Of a stretch of 64,000 nucleotides of DNA, positions 14,255 through 23,073 are shown one piece after another. Below the pieces are notes generated by a model, which saw nothing but the letters and a program-made list of their open reading frames with translations, was not told the origin of the DNA and did no database searches. The DNA comes from Pseudoclavibacter sp. 13-3 (lineage in GTDB: Bacteria; Actinomycetota; Actinomycetes; Actinomycetales; Microbacteriaceae), in assembly GCF_021168475.1 (NCBI RefSeq), contig NZ_JAJOZT010000004.1:1-64000 (forward strand), in the 5' to 3' direction. The translations under genes were made by a program, and so were the position numbers. Positions within the stretch are counted from its first letter, which is position 1. The number at the start of each line of letters is the position of its first letter.

Positions 14255-15881
14255 TCTGCTGACCCAGCCGTCGATCGCGACGGCGCGTCACCACCTCGCC
14301 GACGATCATCAGCACGGTCGCGGCGACACTCCCCCATGTGATCACCGGCCCGGCGAAGAAGCCGGGTGCCAGCGAGCCCTGCAGCGGAACGTCCTGCACC
14401 ATGGTGCCCGGCTCGAAGTCGGGCAGCCGGTCGATGAAAGCTCCATCAGGCGCGATCACGGCACTCGACGAGACCGTCGAGATGTTCACCAGCGAGCGGG
14501 CCGCTGCCACCGCGTTGGCTCGCGCGATCGCCATCTGCTGGGCCGACTCGGCGGTCTGCCCGAAGTCCGCGTTGTTCGTCGGCGCCAGGAGCAGCTGCGC
14601 TCCCCCGGCCACGGCCGCATGCACCAGGTCTGAGTCGCCGGTCTCGAAGCAGATCAGCACTCCGGCGTTGACTGCGTCATTCGCGGTGTCGCCAGACGGA
14701 ATCTGGAAGTTGCCGGTTCGCTGCCCGAAGGTGTAGCCGCGCGGAACCAGATCGACCAGATCGGGCGCGATCGGGTGGAACAGCCAGCGGTCGGGCATGT
14801 ACTCCGCGAACGGCACCGGATGCTTCTTGTCGTAGATCTGCACCGGGCCGCCTGATGTCGTAGTCGGATCGACGCCCGACACCGCGGGTTCTGCGGCTCC
14901 GTCGTCTCTCTCGTCAGTCAGACCGGCCGGTGCAGACATGCCCTTCGGCATCCAGAGCACGACGCTGTTGTAGAAGTCGTCGCCGCGCTTGGTGACGCTC
15001 CCCAAGACGAGGGGTCGTCCCATCTCGTCGACGAACGCCTCGATCTGCGCGTGCGCCTGACGGTTGCGCAGCACGTCCAGGTCAACGGCGTTCTCCGGCC
15101 ACACCATCACGTCGAAGTCATCGTGCATGATCTGTCTGGCTGCTGCGAGATGGTTCGCCAGGATCTCGCCGGGCTGCGCATTCGAGAAGAGTCCGGCGTT
15201 CGCGTTGCCCTGGACGGCGGCGATGCGAACCGATCCCTGCGCCGGCACGATCGCACCCCACGCCGGCACCAGCATCCCCAGCACCAGCAGCACCACGCCG
15301 ACGACCAGCGGCCGGCGCACCGGCCGACGCGACAGCATCCACGTCACCGGCAGCGCCGAGACGAAGACCAGCGCAAGGGTCAGCCCGGCCAGCCCGAGCC
15401 ACGATGAGAGTCCGATCGTCGGAGCGTTCGACTGGCTGTGCGCCGCCTCTCCCCACGCGAACCCGCCGTACGGCATGCGTGAGAACACGGCCTCGCGAGC
15501 AGTCCAGACGATCGCCCAGACGAGGGCGATCAGCGCGGGATGCGTCTGCCGCATCAGCCGGCGTCGGGTCAGAAAGCCGCCGATCGCGCAGCCGAGCGCG
15601 CAGAACGCCGTCATGGCTGCGCTCAGCGCGATCCAGGGCACGGCGCCGAGGTATTCCGTCAGCCAGATGATGTGGCCCGTCCAGAAGCCGACGCCGAAGA
15701 GCGCTCCACTCAGGGCGCCGAACCAGAAGCCCCGGCCGAGCACTGCCCAGGCGATCATCGCCAGAGCCGGAACGGCCAGCGGCCAGATCAGATACGGTGC
15801 GAATGCATACTGGTAGACCACGCCGGCGGCCAGGGCGAAGACCAGCCGAACGATCACATCGCCGCGTCGCTGATGCCGCAT
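14229..15881 (-). CDS. lnt: Apolipoprotein N-acyltransferase Lnt (550 aa)
   Basis: Adds the third acyl chain to the N-terminal cysteine of lipoproteins. Six or more hydrophobic helices fill the first ~215 residues, then a nitrilase-like domain with the Glu-Lys-Cys triad: Glu in VWPENAVDLD, Lys in YDKKHPVPFAEYMP and Cys in LICFETGD. A last helix closes the protein. The frame is open to 16217, but ATG 15881 is chosen because it overlaps the helY stop as TGATG and starts just before the first helix. Unlike mycobacterial Ppm1 it has no fused mannosyltransferase. Its client in this window includes the lipoproteins at 22089 and 32244. Confidence 0.93.
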   Translation of the reverse strand: MRHQRRGDVIVRLVFALAAGVVYQYAFAPYLIWPLAVPALAMIAWAVLGRGFWFGALSGALFGVGFWTGHIIWLTEYLGAVPWIALSAAMTAFCALGCAIGGFLTRRRLMRQTHPALIALVWAIVWTAREAVFSRMPYGGFAWGEAAHSQSNAPTIGLSSWLGLAGLTLALVFVSALPVTWMLSRRPVRRPLVVGVVLLVLGMLVPAWGAIVPAQGSVRIAAVQGNANAGLFSNAQPGEILANHLAAARQIMHDDFDVMVWPENAVDLDVLRNRQAHAQIEAFVDEMGRPLVLGSVTKRGDDFYNSVVLWMPKGMSAPAGLTDERDDGAAEPAVSGVDPTTTSGGPVQIYDKKHPVPFAEYMPDRWLFHPIAPDLVDLVPRGYTFGQRTGNFQIPSGDTANDAVNAGVLICFETGDSDLVHAAVAGGAQLLLAPTNNADFGQTAESAQQMAIARANAVAAARSLVNISTVSSSAVIAPDGAFIDRLPDFEPGTMVQDVPLQGSLAPGFFAGPVITWGSVAATVLMIVGEVVTRRRDRRLGQQITARSGRI

Positions 15882-18313
15882 CACCCGACGCTCGAGTACT
15901 CGACGATGCCGCGCAGCAGCAGATCCTTCGCGCTGCGGGCCACGGCCCCGACTCCCTCGGGCTGGGCGGCGCCGATCTGATCGAGCAGGTCGATGACCAT
16001 CTTCATCAGCCGCACGAAGTCGCCCGCCGGCAGCTCGGCCTCTTCGAGCACGTGGTCGAGCGTCGCGCCGCGACTCCAGCGCAGCACGGCCGTGCAGACC
16101 AGAGCGTTCGGCTCGGGGAACCGCGGCAGGTCGTGCCGCTGCTCCTGATCGTCGATCTCGTGCCAGATCGAGACCGTGTCGCTGTAGGCCGTCTGCAGTG
16201 CGCCCCGAGGCAGCCACACCTCTTCGTCGCTGCGGTCGCGCCTCGGCTCATACACGAGCGCGGTGACGATGGCGGCGAGCTGATCGGGCTCGAGCCCCTG
16301 CCAGACCTCGCGGCGCAGGCACTCGGCGACGACCAGATCGCGTTCTCCGTAGATCTTGTCGAGCAGGCCGGCCTGACCGGTGACAGCGACCTCGGTGAGA
16401 TCCGCGTCGGCGGTGAGGTAGCCGAAATGCACCAGCACGCGCACGACGCGTTCGAAGGTCAGCGCGATGTTGCTCACCCGGTGCTCGATCTCGCGCTGCA
16501 GGTCTTCGGTCTGCCGCTGCAGACGCCACCAGCGCTCGGCCCAGCGGGCCCGATCTTCGATGCCGTCGGTGCGTGCGGCCGGATGCTGGCGCAGCTGCGC
16601 CTTCAGATCGCGTGCCCGGGCGATCAGCTCTTCGCGCCGGCTGCCGCTGCGGCGCTCCTTCTTCGAGATGTGCTGGATGCTGCGATCGGTCTCTGAGAGT
16701 TCGTGTCGCAGATCGAAGAAGTCGCGCAGCAGCGGGTCGTCCAGCCCGGCGGCGTCTGCATAGCCGCCGAGCGACGAGCGCTGCTCTTTGAGCTTGCGCG
16801 CCAGCCCCACGACCGATCGGTCGGCCTGAAACTGTGCGAAGGACGACTCCAGGATCTCTCTCGTCGCGCTGAGCCCGAACTGACCGATCAGGTTCACGGC
16901 CATGTTGTACGTGGGGCGGAACGCCGACTTGAGCGGGTAGGTGCGCCGGCTGGCCAGCGAAGCCACCCGTTCGAGGTCGACCCCCGGCTGCCACACGACG
17001 ACGGAATGCCCCTGGTCGTCGATGCCGCGACGTCCGGCGCGCCCGGTCAGCTGGGTGTACTCCCCCGCCGTGATCGGCACCCGAGCGACCCCGTTGTACT
17101 TCTCGAGACTCTCGATGACCACCGTGCGCGCCGGCATGTTGATGCCGAGCGCGAGCGTCTCGGTCGCGAAGACCACTCGCACCAGCCGGCGCTGATAGAG
17201 CTCTTCGACGGTCTCTTTGAACGCCGGCAGCAGCCCGGCATGGTGGGCGCCGACGCCGCGCAGCAGAGCGCCCTTCCAGTGCTTGTACCCCAGCACCTCG
17301 CGATCCTGGTACGGGATGTCGCGGCAGTGACGGTCGATGATCCGTTTGATCTGATCGCGCTCCTGCTTGGTGGTCAGCGAGATGCCGGCCAGCATGCACT
17401 GACGCACTGCGGCGTCGCAGCCGACGCGACTGAAGATGAAGCCGATCATCGGCAGCAGATCGGCCCGCTCCAGTGTCTTGACCAGAGCGGCCCGGTCGAC
17501 GCGCTGCTGACGATGATGCCCGCCGCGCCGTCGTTCACGGTTCGACCGAGGCCCGTCCAGGCCGGAGAGCCGGTGCAGGTGCCGGTTGAGCTGGCCTGGC
17601 CGACCGGGTTCGAACAGGTCGTCGAGATCGCCGCGCACCAGCACGTGCTGGTTGAGCGGCACCGGGCGAAACTCCGAGACGATCACATCGGTGTGCCCGC
17701 GCACCTCCTGCAGCCACGCCCCGAACTCTTCGGCGTTCGACACCGTTGCACTCAGCGAGATGAGTCTGACGTGCTCGGGCAGCTGGATGATGACCTCTTC
17801 CCAGACCGGCCCGCGCATGCGGTCGGCGAGATAGTGCACTTCGTCCATCACCACGAAGGCGAGCGAGGCCAGCAGATCGCTGCGCTCGTAGATCATGTTG
17901 CGCAGCACCTCGGTGGTCATCACGACGATCGGAGCAGTTGCGTTGATGTTGTTATCGCCGGTGAGCAGCCCGACGTTCGCCTCGCCGTAGCGCTCCTGCA
18001 GCTCGTGGAACTTCTGGTTGCTCAGCGCTTTGATCGGTGTGGTGTAGAAGATCTTCTCATCAGCCGTCGACTGCATCGTGAGGTAGACGGCGAAGTCGGC
18101 CACGATCGTCTTTCCGGCGCCTGTCGGTGCGGCGACGAGCACTCCCCGACCGTGCACGATGCTGCGCGCGGCCTGCACCTGAAAGTCGTCGAGGGCGAAT
18201 CCGACCGTGCGCTGAAACGCGACGACCTCGTCAGGCAGCGCGGCGTGCTCCGATGCATCTGGCTTCGGGGTGCGGCCAGAGGCATCATTCGGCAGCGGCT
18301 TCTCAGGCGTCAT
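15881..18313 (-). CDS. helY: DEAD/DEAH-box RNA helicase, HelY/SKI2-like (810 aa)
   Basis: Superfamily-2 helicase of the Ski2/Mtr4 type. Walker A APTGAGKT at 62-69, DEVH for motif II, SATVSN for motif III, and QLTGRAGRRG for motif VI, followed by the C-terminal helical domain seen in this family (charged, 500-800). It unwinds RNA with ATP; its cellular task is not well defined. Placement after tatA-tatC is conserved in actinobacteria. The ATG at 18313 follows GAGAAG, which lies in a duplicated 17-bp unit. Confidence 0.93.
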   Translation of the reverse strand: MTPEKPLPNDASGRTPKPDASEHAALPDEVVAFQRTVGFALDDFQVQAARSIVHGRGVLVAAPTGAGKTIVADFAVYLTMQSTADEKIFYTTPIKALSNQKFHELQERYGEANVGLLTGDNNINATAPIVVMTTEVLRNMIYERSDLLASLAFVVMDEVHYLADRMRGPVWEEVIIQLPEHVRLISLSATVSNAEEFGAWLQEVRGHTDVIVSEFRPVPLNQHVLVRGDLDDLFEPGRPGQLNRHLHRLSGLDGPRSNRERRRGGHHRQQRVDRAALVKTLERADLLPMIGFIFSRVGCDAAVRQCMLAGISLTTKQERDQIKRIIDRHCRDIPYQDREVLGYKHWKGALLRGVGAHHAGLLPAFKETVEELYQRRLVRVVFATETLALGINMPARTVVIESLEKYNGVARVPITAGEYTQLTGRAGRRGIDDQGHSVVVWQPGVDLERVASLASRRTYPLKSAFRPTYNMAVNLIGQFGLSATREILESSFAQFQADRSVVGLARKLKEQRSSLGGYADAAGLDDPLLRDFFDLRHELSETDRSIQHISKKERRSGSRREELIARARDLKAQLRQHPAARTDGIEDRARWAERWWRLQRQTEDLQREIEHRVSNIALTFERVVRVLVHFGYLTADADLTEVAVTGQAGLLDKIYGERDLVVAECLRREVWQGLEPDQLAAIVTALVYEPRRDRSDEEVWLPRGALQTAYSDTVSIWHEIDDQEQRHDLPRFPEPNALVCTAVLRWSRGATLDHVLEEAELPAGDFVRLMKMVIDLLDQIGAAQPEGVGAVARSAKDLLLRGIVEYSSVG

Positions 18314-18346
18314 CGCTTCTCAATCGTCGTCGCTTCTCAATCGTCG
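18313..18346. repeat. Perfect tandem duplication of TCGCTTCTCAATCGTCG before helY
   Basis: Two identical 17-bp copies run from the helY start codon upward. On the minus strand each unit carries GAGAAG, the helY ribosome binding site, so the site is doubled. It looks like a recent slippage event. Confidence 0.7.
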
Positions 18347-18373
18347 TCATTCGTGCAGAACCTTCGCTCTGGG

Positions 18374-19216
18374 TCACTTCGTCGTGTCGCCGACCTCGGT
18401 CAGATCAGAGCCTCCGGGGATGTCCGGGTCGGGCAGTGCGTCGTCGTCGAGCAGGTCTCGTTCTCGTCTGGCTGCGCGTCGGTCGTGCAGCCAGGAGATG
18501 AGGCAGGCGATCAGATAGAGCCCGAGCATGGGGCTCGAGAGCAGGAACATGCTGAGGATGTCAGTGGGCGGAGTGATGAACGCCGCGAAGACGAGGGCGA
18601 CGACGATCGCCACGCGCCAGCCCTTGATGATCGTCTTCGCGCTCATCACGCCGACGAAGTTCAGCAGCACGAGCAGCAGCGGCAGCACGAACCCGATGCC
18701 CATGAACAGCATCAGGTTCATCACGAACCGCAGGTAGGTGTCGGCGCTGATCAGCTGCACGTCGTCGGCCGACGCGAAGCTCGACATGAACGACACCAGG
18801 TTCGGAAACGCCCACCAGCCGAACAGACAGCCGGCCAGAAACAGCGGGATCGCCGATCCGACGAAGCCGACCGCGGTGAGCTTCTCTTTGCGCAGCATGC
18901 CCGGCGCGAGAAATCTCCACAGTTCGTAGAGCCAGATCGGAGCGGCGATGATGATGCCCAGCACCATCGTGATGTGCATGCGCACGTTCAGCGGACTCGA
19001 CACGTCCGAGTAGTTGATCTGCGTCTGCCGACCGGTCTTCTGCATCACCAGCAGCAGCGGCTCACGCAGGGCATCGAGCACATACGGCGCCAGGAACCAT
19101 GCACCGATCGCCGCGACGACGATCGCGATCGCACAGATGATGATGCGCTTCTGCAGCTCCACCAAATGCTGGGCGATCGACATCGTGCCGTCGCGACGCT
19201 TCTTCGTCTGAGACAC
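18374..19216 (-). CDS. tatC: Twin-arginine translocase subunit TatC (280 aa)
   Basis: Six-helix membrane receptor for twin-arginine signal peptides. The N-terminal HLVELQKRIIIC (with the conserved Glu and Arg), the PIWLYELWRFLAPGM segment in the first loop, and FAxF-like FGWWAFPN segments are typical. A charged cytoplasmic tail of ~40 residues ends DLTEVGDTTK. It works with TatA, 12 bases upstream; a TatB gene is not in the window. Likely cargo here includes the Dyp peroxidase at 30956. Confidence 0.96.
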   Translation of the reverse strand: MSQTKKRRDGTMSIAQHLVELQKRIIICAIAIVVAAIGAWFLAPYVLDALREPLLLVMQKTGRQTQINYSDVSSPLNVRMHITMVLGIIIAAPIWLYELWRFLAPGMLRKEKLTAVGFVGSAIPLFLAGCLFGWWAFPNLVSFMSSFASADDVQLISADTYLRFVMNLMLFMGIGFVLPLLLVLLNFVGVMSAKTIIKGWRVAIVVALVFAAFITPPTDILSMFLLSSPMLGLYLIACLISWLHDRRAARRERDLLDDDALPDPDIPGGSDLTEVGDTTK

Positions 19217-19228
19217 CGCCGGCGCCGG

Positions 19229-19528
19229 CTAGGCGTTCTTGGGCGCGTCGCCCTCAGCAGGCCGCGCAGGCGCAGACGGCTGGGTGGCCTCCTGCTGAAC
19301 AGGAGCCTGGACCGGCGGCTGTTCTGACGCCACTGGCGCTGGCTGCTGCGCCTGAACAGGCTGCTGGACCGGAGCGGAATCGGCAGCCTTGTCAGCTTCG
19401 AGCCCCTTGACCTCTTTGCGGAAGATGCGCATCGACTGGCCGAGGCTCTTCGCCAGACCGGGCAGCTTCGGCGCGCCGAAGAGCAGCAGGATGACGAGGA
19501 CGATGATGATGATCTGCCATGGTTTCAT
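19229..19528 (-). CDS. tatA: Twin-arginine translocase subunit TatA (99 aa)
   Basis: One N-terminal helix (WQIIIIVLVILLLFGAPKLP), the conserved FG-x-KLPGLAKSLGQ hinge and amphipathic helix, then a disordered Gln/Pro/Ala-rich tail (QQPVQAQQPAPVA). Forms the pore of the Tat system with TatC. GGAG lies 8 bases before ATG 19528, and a TATACT -10 lies about 35 bases upstream. Confidence 0.96.
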   Translation of the reverse strand: MKPWQIIIIVLVILLLFGAPKLPGLAKSLGQSMRIFRKEVKGLEADKAADSAPVQQPVQAQQPAPVASEQPPVQAPVQQEATQPSAPARPAEGDAPKNA

Positions 19529-19562
19529 TGCGGTCGCTCCAAGAGTGTGGGGAATCGTGAAC

Positions 19563-19568
19563 AGTATA
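19563..19568 (-). promoter_or_regulatory. -10 hexamer TATACT for tatA-tatC-helY-lnt
   Basis: Minus-strand TATACT in the 87-base gap between tatA and the preceding membrane-protein gene gives a leader of about 28 bases. It suggests that the tat genes have their own promoter besides read-through from paf genes. Confidence 0.5.
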
Positions 19569-19615
19569 GCGGTGAGTCCGATATTACCGAGTCGTGTCTT
19601 GGGTGACTCGGCACG

Positions 19616-19936
19616 TCAGGAACGGGTGCGACGCAGCCGACGGTACTTCGCCCGGGCCGCACGGGCGGCCATGACGCGGCGTTGCTGCGCCTCTTCGATC
19701 TCACTCGTCGTGAGTGACGGCGCCTCGTCTCCGAGGTCGACCTCGGAGGTCTGCCGCAGCCGATGCTCGAGCAGACGAATCTCAGCGGCCAGCGGCTGCA
19801 GCGATCTCGAGACCTCGTCGACCGTCGCCATCAGTCGATGTGCCGACCGTCGATACCGGGGCAGGCTGACGGCGACCACGATGACCAGCACGAGCACCGC
19901 CAGCATGATCAGGCCCAGCGAGATCCAGAAGAACAT
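19616..19936 (-). CDS. Small membrane-anchored protein with coiled coil (106 aa)
   Basis: An N-terminal helix, FFWISLGLIMLAVLVLVIVVAVSL, is followed by an amphipathic stretch with hydrophobic spacing (LMATVDEVSRSLQPLAAEIRLL) and a basic tail (AARAKYRRLRRTRS). ATG 19936 has AGGA 8 bases upstream; ATG 19942 is the other candidate. It lies 10 bases after pafC, so probably co-transcribed. Similar unnamed proteins occupy this place between pafC and tatA in related genomes as far as I recall; function unknown. Confidence 0.75.
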   Translation of the reverse strand: MFFWISLGLIMLAVLVLVIVVAVSLPRYRRSAHRLMATVDEVSRSLQPLAAEIRLLEHRLRQTSEVDLGDEAPSLTTSEIEEAQQRRVMAARAARAKYRRLRRTRS

Positions 19937-19946
19937 GCTCATGATC

Positions 19947-20957
19947 CTACTCGTCAGTCGACTCCCCAGACCGCACCCGGTCGGCATCCGGCGAGACCGC
20001 CAGCCCGCGACGGGCGTGGTCGGCCACAGCCTCGCGCACCGACGACGGAGCCAGGATGCGCACGCGACCGGGCAGCGAACTCACATGTCTGACGAGTGCG
20101 GGCACCGACGCGACACTGACCAGGCGGCGCACCGGCCAGCGCACATCGTCTGTCAGACGCTCGCCGAAGGCCATCAGCACACCGGCCGCCTCGACCTGCA
20201 CTTCGAGCGTGACCATGATCGGCTCGGTCGTTTCGTCGACGCTCGCATCGTGGGCGGAGGCCATGGTCGGCGTCGCGCTCTCGGCTGCTGTCTGAGGCTG
20301 GTCGCTGCGCTCGACTGCCGCCATGCGATCGAGGCGGAAGGTGCGTCGACGCGTCGCCCCCGCACTGTCGACGCCGTCCGTTCCCGAGAGGTACCAGGCA
20401 CCCTGGGTCATGCGAACGCGCTCGACGGTGACCGTGCGGTGCGACCGGCGCCCGGATGCCGAGGTGTAGTCGAACTCGACCGCTCCTCGGTCGGCGCCGC
20501 AGGCCCGCAGCAGCGCGATCGTCTCGGCGAAGCGCCCCTCGCTGCGGGTGGTGACCACGCTTCCGCCCAGCCGTGCGGCGAGCCGGTTCGCCGCAGCCCG
20601 CCGCTCGTCTGGCAGCAGTGCGGCCAGATAGTTCAGCGCCGCTGAGAGCCCCGCGAGTTCGCGCGTCGAGAAGCGCTGCACGTGGTTCAGGCCGACGGAG
20701 TTCGTGATCGTCACCCGATCGTTGCGCTCGAAGTCGTCGTAGTCGATGTCGAACAGGTTGCCCGGGTCATAGGCCGCAGAGTCGCCGGGAACGCCGACCA
20801 GCGGCAGCATGCGCACGGTGTCTCGCACCTGGTCGGCGGGCACGCCGAACCAGTCGGCGATCGACTGGACGGTCGCGCCCGGGTTGGCGAGCAGCCAGGG
20901 CACCAGGACCAAGGCGAACCCGAGGCGTCGTGTGGCCGCACTCGACTGCTCGCTCAT
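19947..20957 (-). CDS. pafC: PafC-type WYL-domain transcriptional regulator (336 aa)
   Basis: An N-terminal winged-helix (TRRLGFALVLVPWLLANPG, VQSIADWFGVPADQVRDTVRML), the central WYL domain (YTSASGRRSHRTVTVERVR, then GAWYLSG with the namesake Trp-Tyr-Leu) and a C-terminal WCX extension. PafB and PafC together act as activators of the LexA-independent DNA damage response in actinobacteria. pafC overlaps pafB by 4 bases, consistent with a 1:1 complex. It is not paired with Pup-proteasome genes here. Confidence 0.9.
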   Translation of the reverse strand: MSEQSSAATRRLGFALVLVPWLLANPGATVQSIADWFGVPADQVRDTVRMLPLVGVPGDSAAYDPGNLFDIDYDDFERNDRVTITNSVGLNHVQRFSTRELAGLSAALNYLAALLPDERRAAANRLAARLGGSVVTTRSEGRFAETIALLRACGADRGAVEFDYTSASGRRSHRTVTVERVRMTQGAWYLSGTDGVDSAGATRRRTFRLDRMAAVERSDQPQTAAESATPTMASAHDASVDETTEPIMVTLEVQVEAAGVLMAFGERLTDDVRWPVRRLVSVASVPALVRHVSSLPGRVRILAPSSVREAVADHARRGLAVSPDADRVRSGESTDE

Positions 20958-22084
20958 CGCTCGCCCGCCGTGCTGTGATCGGCCAGCAGACGACGCTGCT
21001 TCGCCTCGACGCGGGTGCGCAGGCTCTCGGGCGAGATCACGGTCACTTCGTCTCCGTAGCCGGTGATCTCGTCCGCGAGCAGGTCGTAGTCTGTGGTCTG
21101 CACGTCGAACGTGGTCTCTGCTGTGGTCGTGCCGCCGACGGGATGCAGACGATCGCCGAGGCGCACCGCAGCCTCACTGCCGGGGCGCACCCGCAGGCGG
21201 GCGCTCAGACGCCGCCTCAGCTGCTCGAGATCGTCGATGACCGCCTTTGCCCACTCTTCGCGACTGTGCACTGCGGCGATGACCCGGGCATCGTGCACGC
21301 GGGCCCGCTGCAGGTCGTGCTCGTCGACGGAACGGGCGACTCCGCGGATGCGCTGCAGCAGAAACGTGCGCCGCAGCTCGGGGTCGTCCAACCGTGCCGG
21401 GCGCTTCGGCAGGCGGTCGAGGTCGACTCCGTGCAGGTGCCACCGGCCGTCGACCAGCACGACCGCCAACGGCAGCACTGTGCGCCGCGTGGTGTCGTCG
21501 TGATCCTGCGTGTGGTAGTCGAAGCGCACGATGCCTCCCTCGAGCGCGGCTGCCTGCAACGGCCGCAGATTGGGCTCGTAGACCATGACGTCGAGCAGAC
21601 CGCTGACCACGAGTTCGGGAGAGGACTCCTGGAGCGAATCGGGCGCCGCCGCGCCGTCGCCGGTGTCTGGGCCTCTCGGCGCGCTCAGGGCGCGAGCTCG
21701 CTCTGCGACCCGTCGGCCCTCCGACGCGTCGAGATGTGACAGCAGCAGCGCTGCTGCGGTGAGCAGGCCGAGATCGGCGCCGCTGAGCTCCAAGTCTTCT
21801 GGCAGCGCGTACTCCTGCTCGTCGATGTGGTAGCGGGTCAGCTGATTGTCACCGGGCGCCCAGAGGTCGTCAGCGGCGACGACGTCGATGCCGAGGGCGC
21901 GCAGTGCCGCCTTGTCGCGCTCGAACCGTCGTTCCAACGCTGACATCGAGACTCCGGCGGCCAGGTCGTCGCTGTAGCCCGAGACGTCGCTGAGAATCTG
22001 CCGCTTGGTGAGCCCGAAGCGGGTGTGCTGGAGAGCCAGCACGAGATTGAGCATCCGCTCTTCGGCGGTCACCCGATCGGCCAT
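20954..22084 (-). CDS. pafB: PafB-type WYL-domain transcriptional regulator (376 aa)
   Basis: The HTH at the start (TAEERMLNLVLALQHTRFGLTKRQILSDVSGY) and a WYL domain (FDYHTQDHDDTTRRTVLPLAVV followed by GRWHLHGVDLDR) match PafB, the partner of PafC. The WYL motif is changed to WHL here, as is usual for the B subunit. The start is ATG 22084; the upstream lipoprotein gene ends 5 bases before. Expected to bind promoters of DNA-repair genes after damage, through the paired WYL domains. Confidence 0.9.
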   Translation of the reverse strand: MADRVTAEERMLNLVLALQHTRFGLTKRQILSDVSGYSDDLAAGVSMSALERRFERDKAALRALGIDVVAADDLWAPGDNQLTRYHIDEQEYALPEDLELSGADLGLLTAAALLLSHLDASEGRRVAERARALSAPRGPDTGDGAAAPDSLQESSPELVVSGLLDVMVYEPNLRPLQAAALEGGIVRFDYHTQDHDDTTRRTVLPLAVVLVDGRWHLHGVDLDRLPKRPARLDDPELRRTFLLQRIRGVARSVDEHDLQRARVHDARVIAAVHSREEWAKAVIDDLEQLRRRLSARLRVRPGSEAAVRLGDRLHPVGGTTTAETTFDVQTTDYDLLADEITGYGDEVTVISPESLRTRVEAKQRRLLADHSTAGER

Positions 22085-22088
22085 GGTG

Positions 22089-23048
22089 TCACTCGGCAGC
22101 CGGAGTGCGGGCCAGCACGTCGATCACCAGCAGATCGCCGACCTGCGACTGATAGCTGGTCGGCACGTGCACGATGATCTGAGAGCCGATGGGCACCGAG
22201 GTGAGGGCACGTTCCATGAGCCCCAAGAAGGCGTCGTCCGACTCCTCGAGTTTCAGCTGAGTGAGCTGGCCGTCGTCCCAGGTCGACTGCAGCACTTTGG
22301 CGCTGCGCGTCTTCGCCGAGGTGTCGAACATGGTCATCTGCAGCTGCACGGTGTCGCCCGTCTGCGCGGTCTCTCCCGAGTCGCCCTTGACCAGCACGGC
22401 CGACTCAGGAGCGTCGGCAGAAGAATACTCGTCGCCCAGCACCAGGCCGGGCCGGCCCGTGGTGTCTCGCACCACCTGCGGGAAGCCGCTGACGGGCGCC
22501 TGCTCCGCACCGTGGGCACGAGAGGGGAAGCTGTTGCGCACCGTGCCGATCACGACGACGTCGCCGGAGCCGCTGCCGTCTGTCGACGTGGGATCGGCTC
22601 CGTCGACGTCGGGCACCACCAGGGTGAAGACGTCGCCCACACGCTGGCCCTTGAGCGCATCGGCGATCGCCCCGTAGACCGGGGAGTTCAGCCCGCGCAG
22701 AAACGACACTGAGACGGCCGGAAGGTCAGCCGCCTGACCGAGCGCCTGGCCGGTCTTGAGATTGAACATGCTCACACCGAGCAGCACGGCATCGCCATCG
22801 ACGTCGACGAAACGACCGTCGCCGGTGCTGCCGATGCTCAGCTGCGTACTGTCGACCTGCAGGTCGGGCTGCGGGTCGATGCTCGAACGCGAGAGGTCGA
22901 AGTCCGAGGTGACCACGGCATCCGAGGCATCGCCCGGAGCGACCGCACGATCAGGCTGCGACGAGCATCCCGCGAGCAGTGCACCGACCAGCGCCAGAAC
23001 CCCCACACCCGCGCCGATGGTCGATCTCATGGCCTTCTGTGAACGCAT
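22089..23048 (-). CDS. Lipoprotein, FKBP-type peptidyl-prolyl isomerase-like (319 aa)
   Basis: A signal peptide with lipobox LLAGC ends near residue 25, giving a membrane-anchored envelope protein. Two FKBP-like regions follow: one around SVSFLRGLNSPVYGAIADALKGQRVGDVFTLVVP and one at the C-terminus (DAFLGLMERALTSVPIGSQIIVHVP), where the loop typical for FKBPs is visible. Active-site aromatics are poorly kept, so isomerase activity is uncertain. ATG 23048 has GGAG 7 bases upstream; the much longer open frame is ignored because it runs inside trmI. It sits between trmI and pafB, where many actinobacteria carry the Pup-proteasome genes. Confidence 0.8.
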   Translation of the reverse strand: MRSQKAMRSTIGAGVGVLALVGALLAGCSSQPDRAVAPGDASDAVVTSDFDLSRSSIDPQPDLQVDSTQLSIGSTGDGRFVDVDGDAVLLGVSMFNLKTGQALGQAADLPAVSVSFLRGLNSPVYGAIADALKGQRVGDVFTLVVPDVDGADPTSTDGSGSGDVVVIGTVRNSFPSRAHGAEQAPVSGFPQVVRDTTGRPGLVLGDEYSSADAPESAVLVKGDSGETAQTGDTVQLQMTMFDTSAKTRSAKVLQSTWDDGQLTQLKLEESDDAFLGLMERALTSVPIGSQIIVHVPTSYQSQVGDLLVIDVLARTPAAE

Positions 23049-23073
23049 GTGTATCTCCAATCCGTGTGACAGC

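Noticed and set aside
16703-19327. Very long open frame (874 codons) on the plus strand opposite helY and tatC
   Set aside because: Shadow of high-G+C genes: composition rich in Arg/His/Asp/Gln without domains, while helY and tatC on the other strand have full motif sets.
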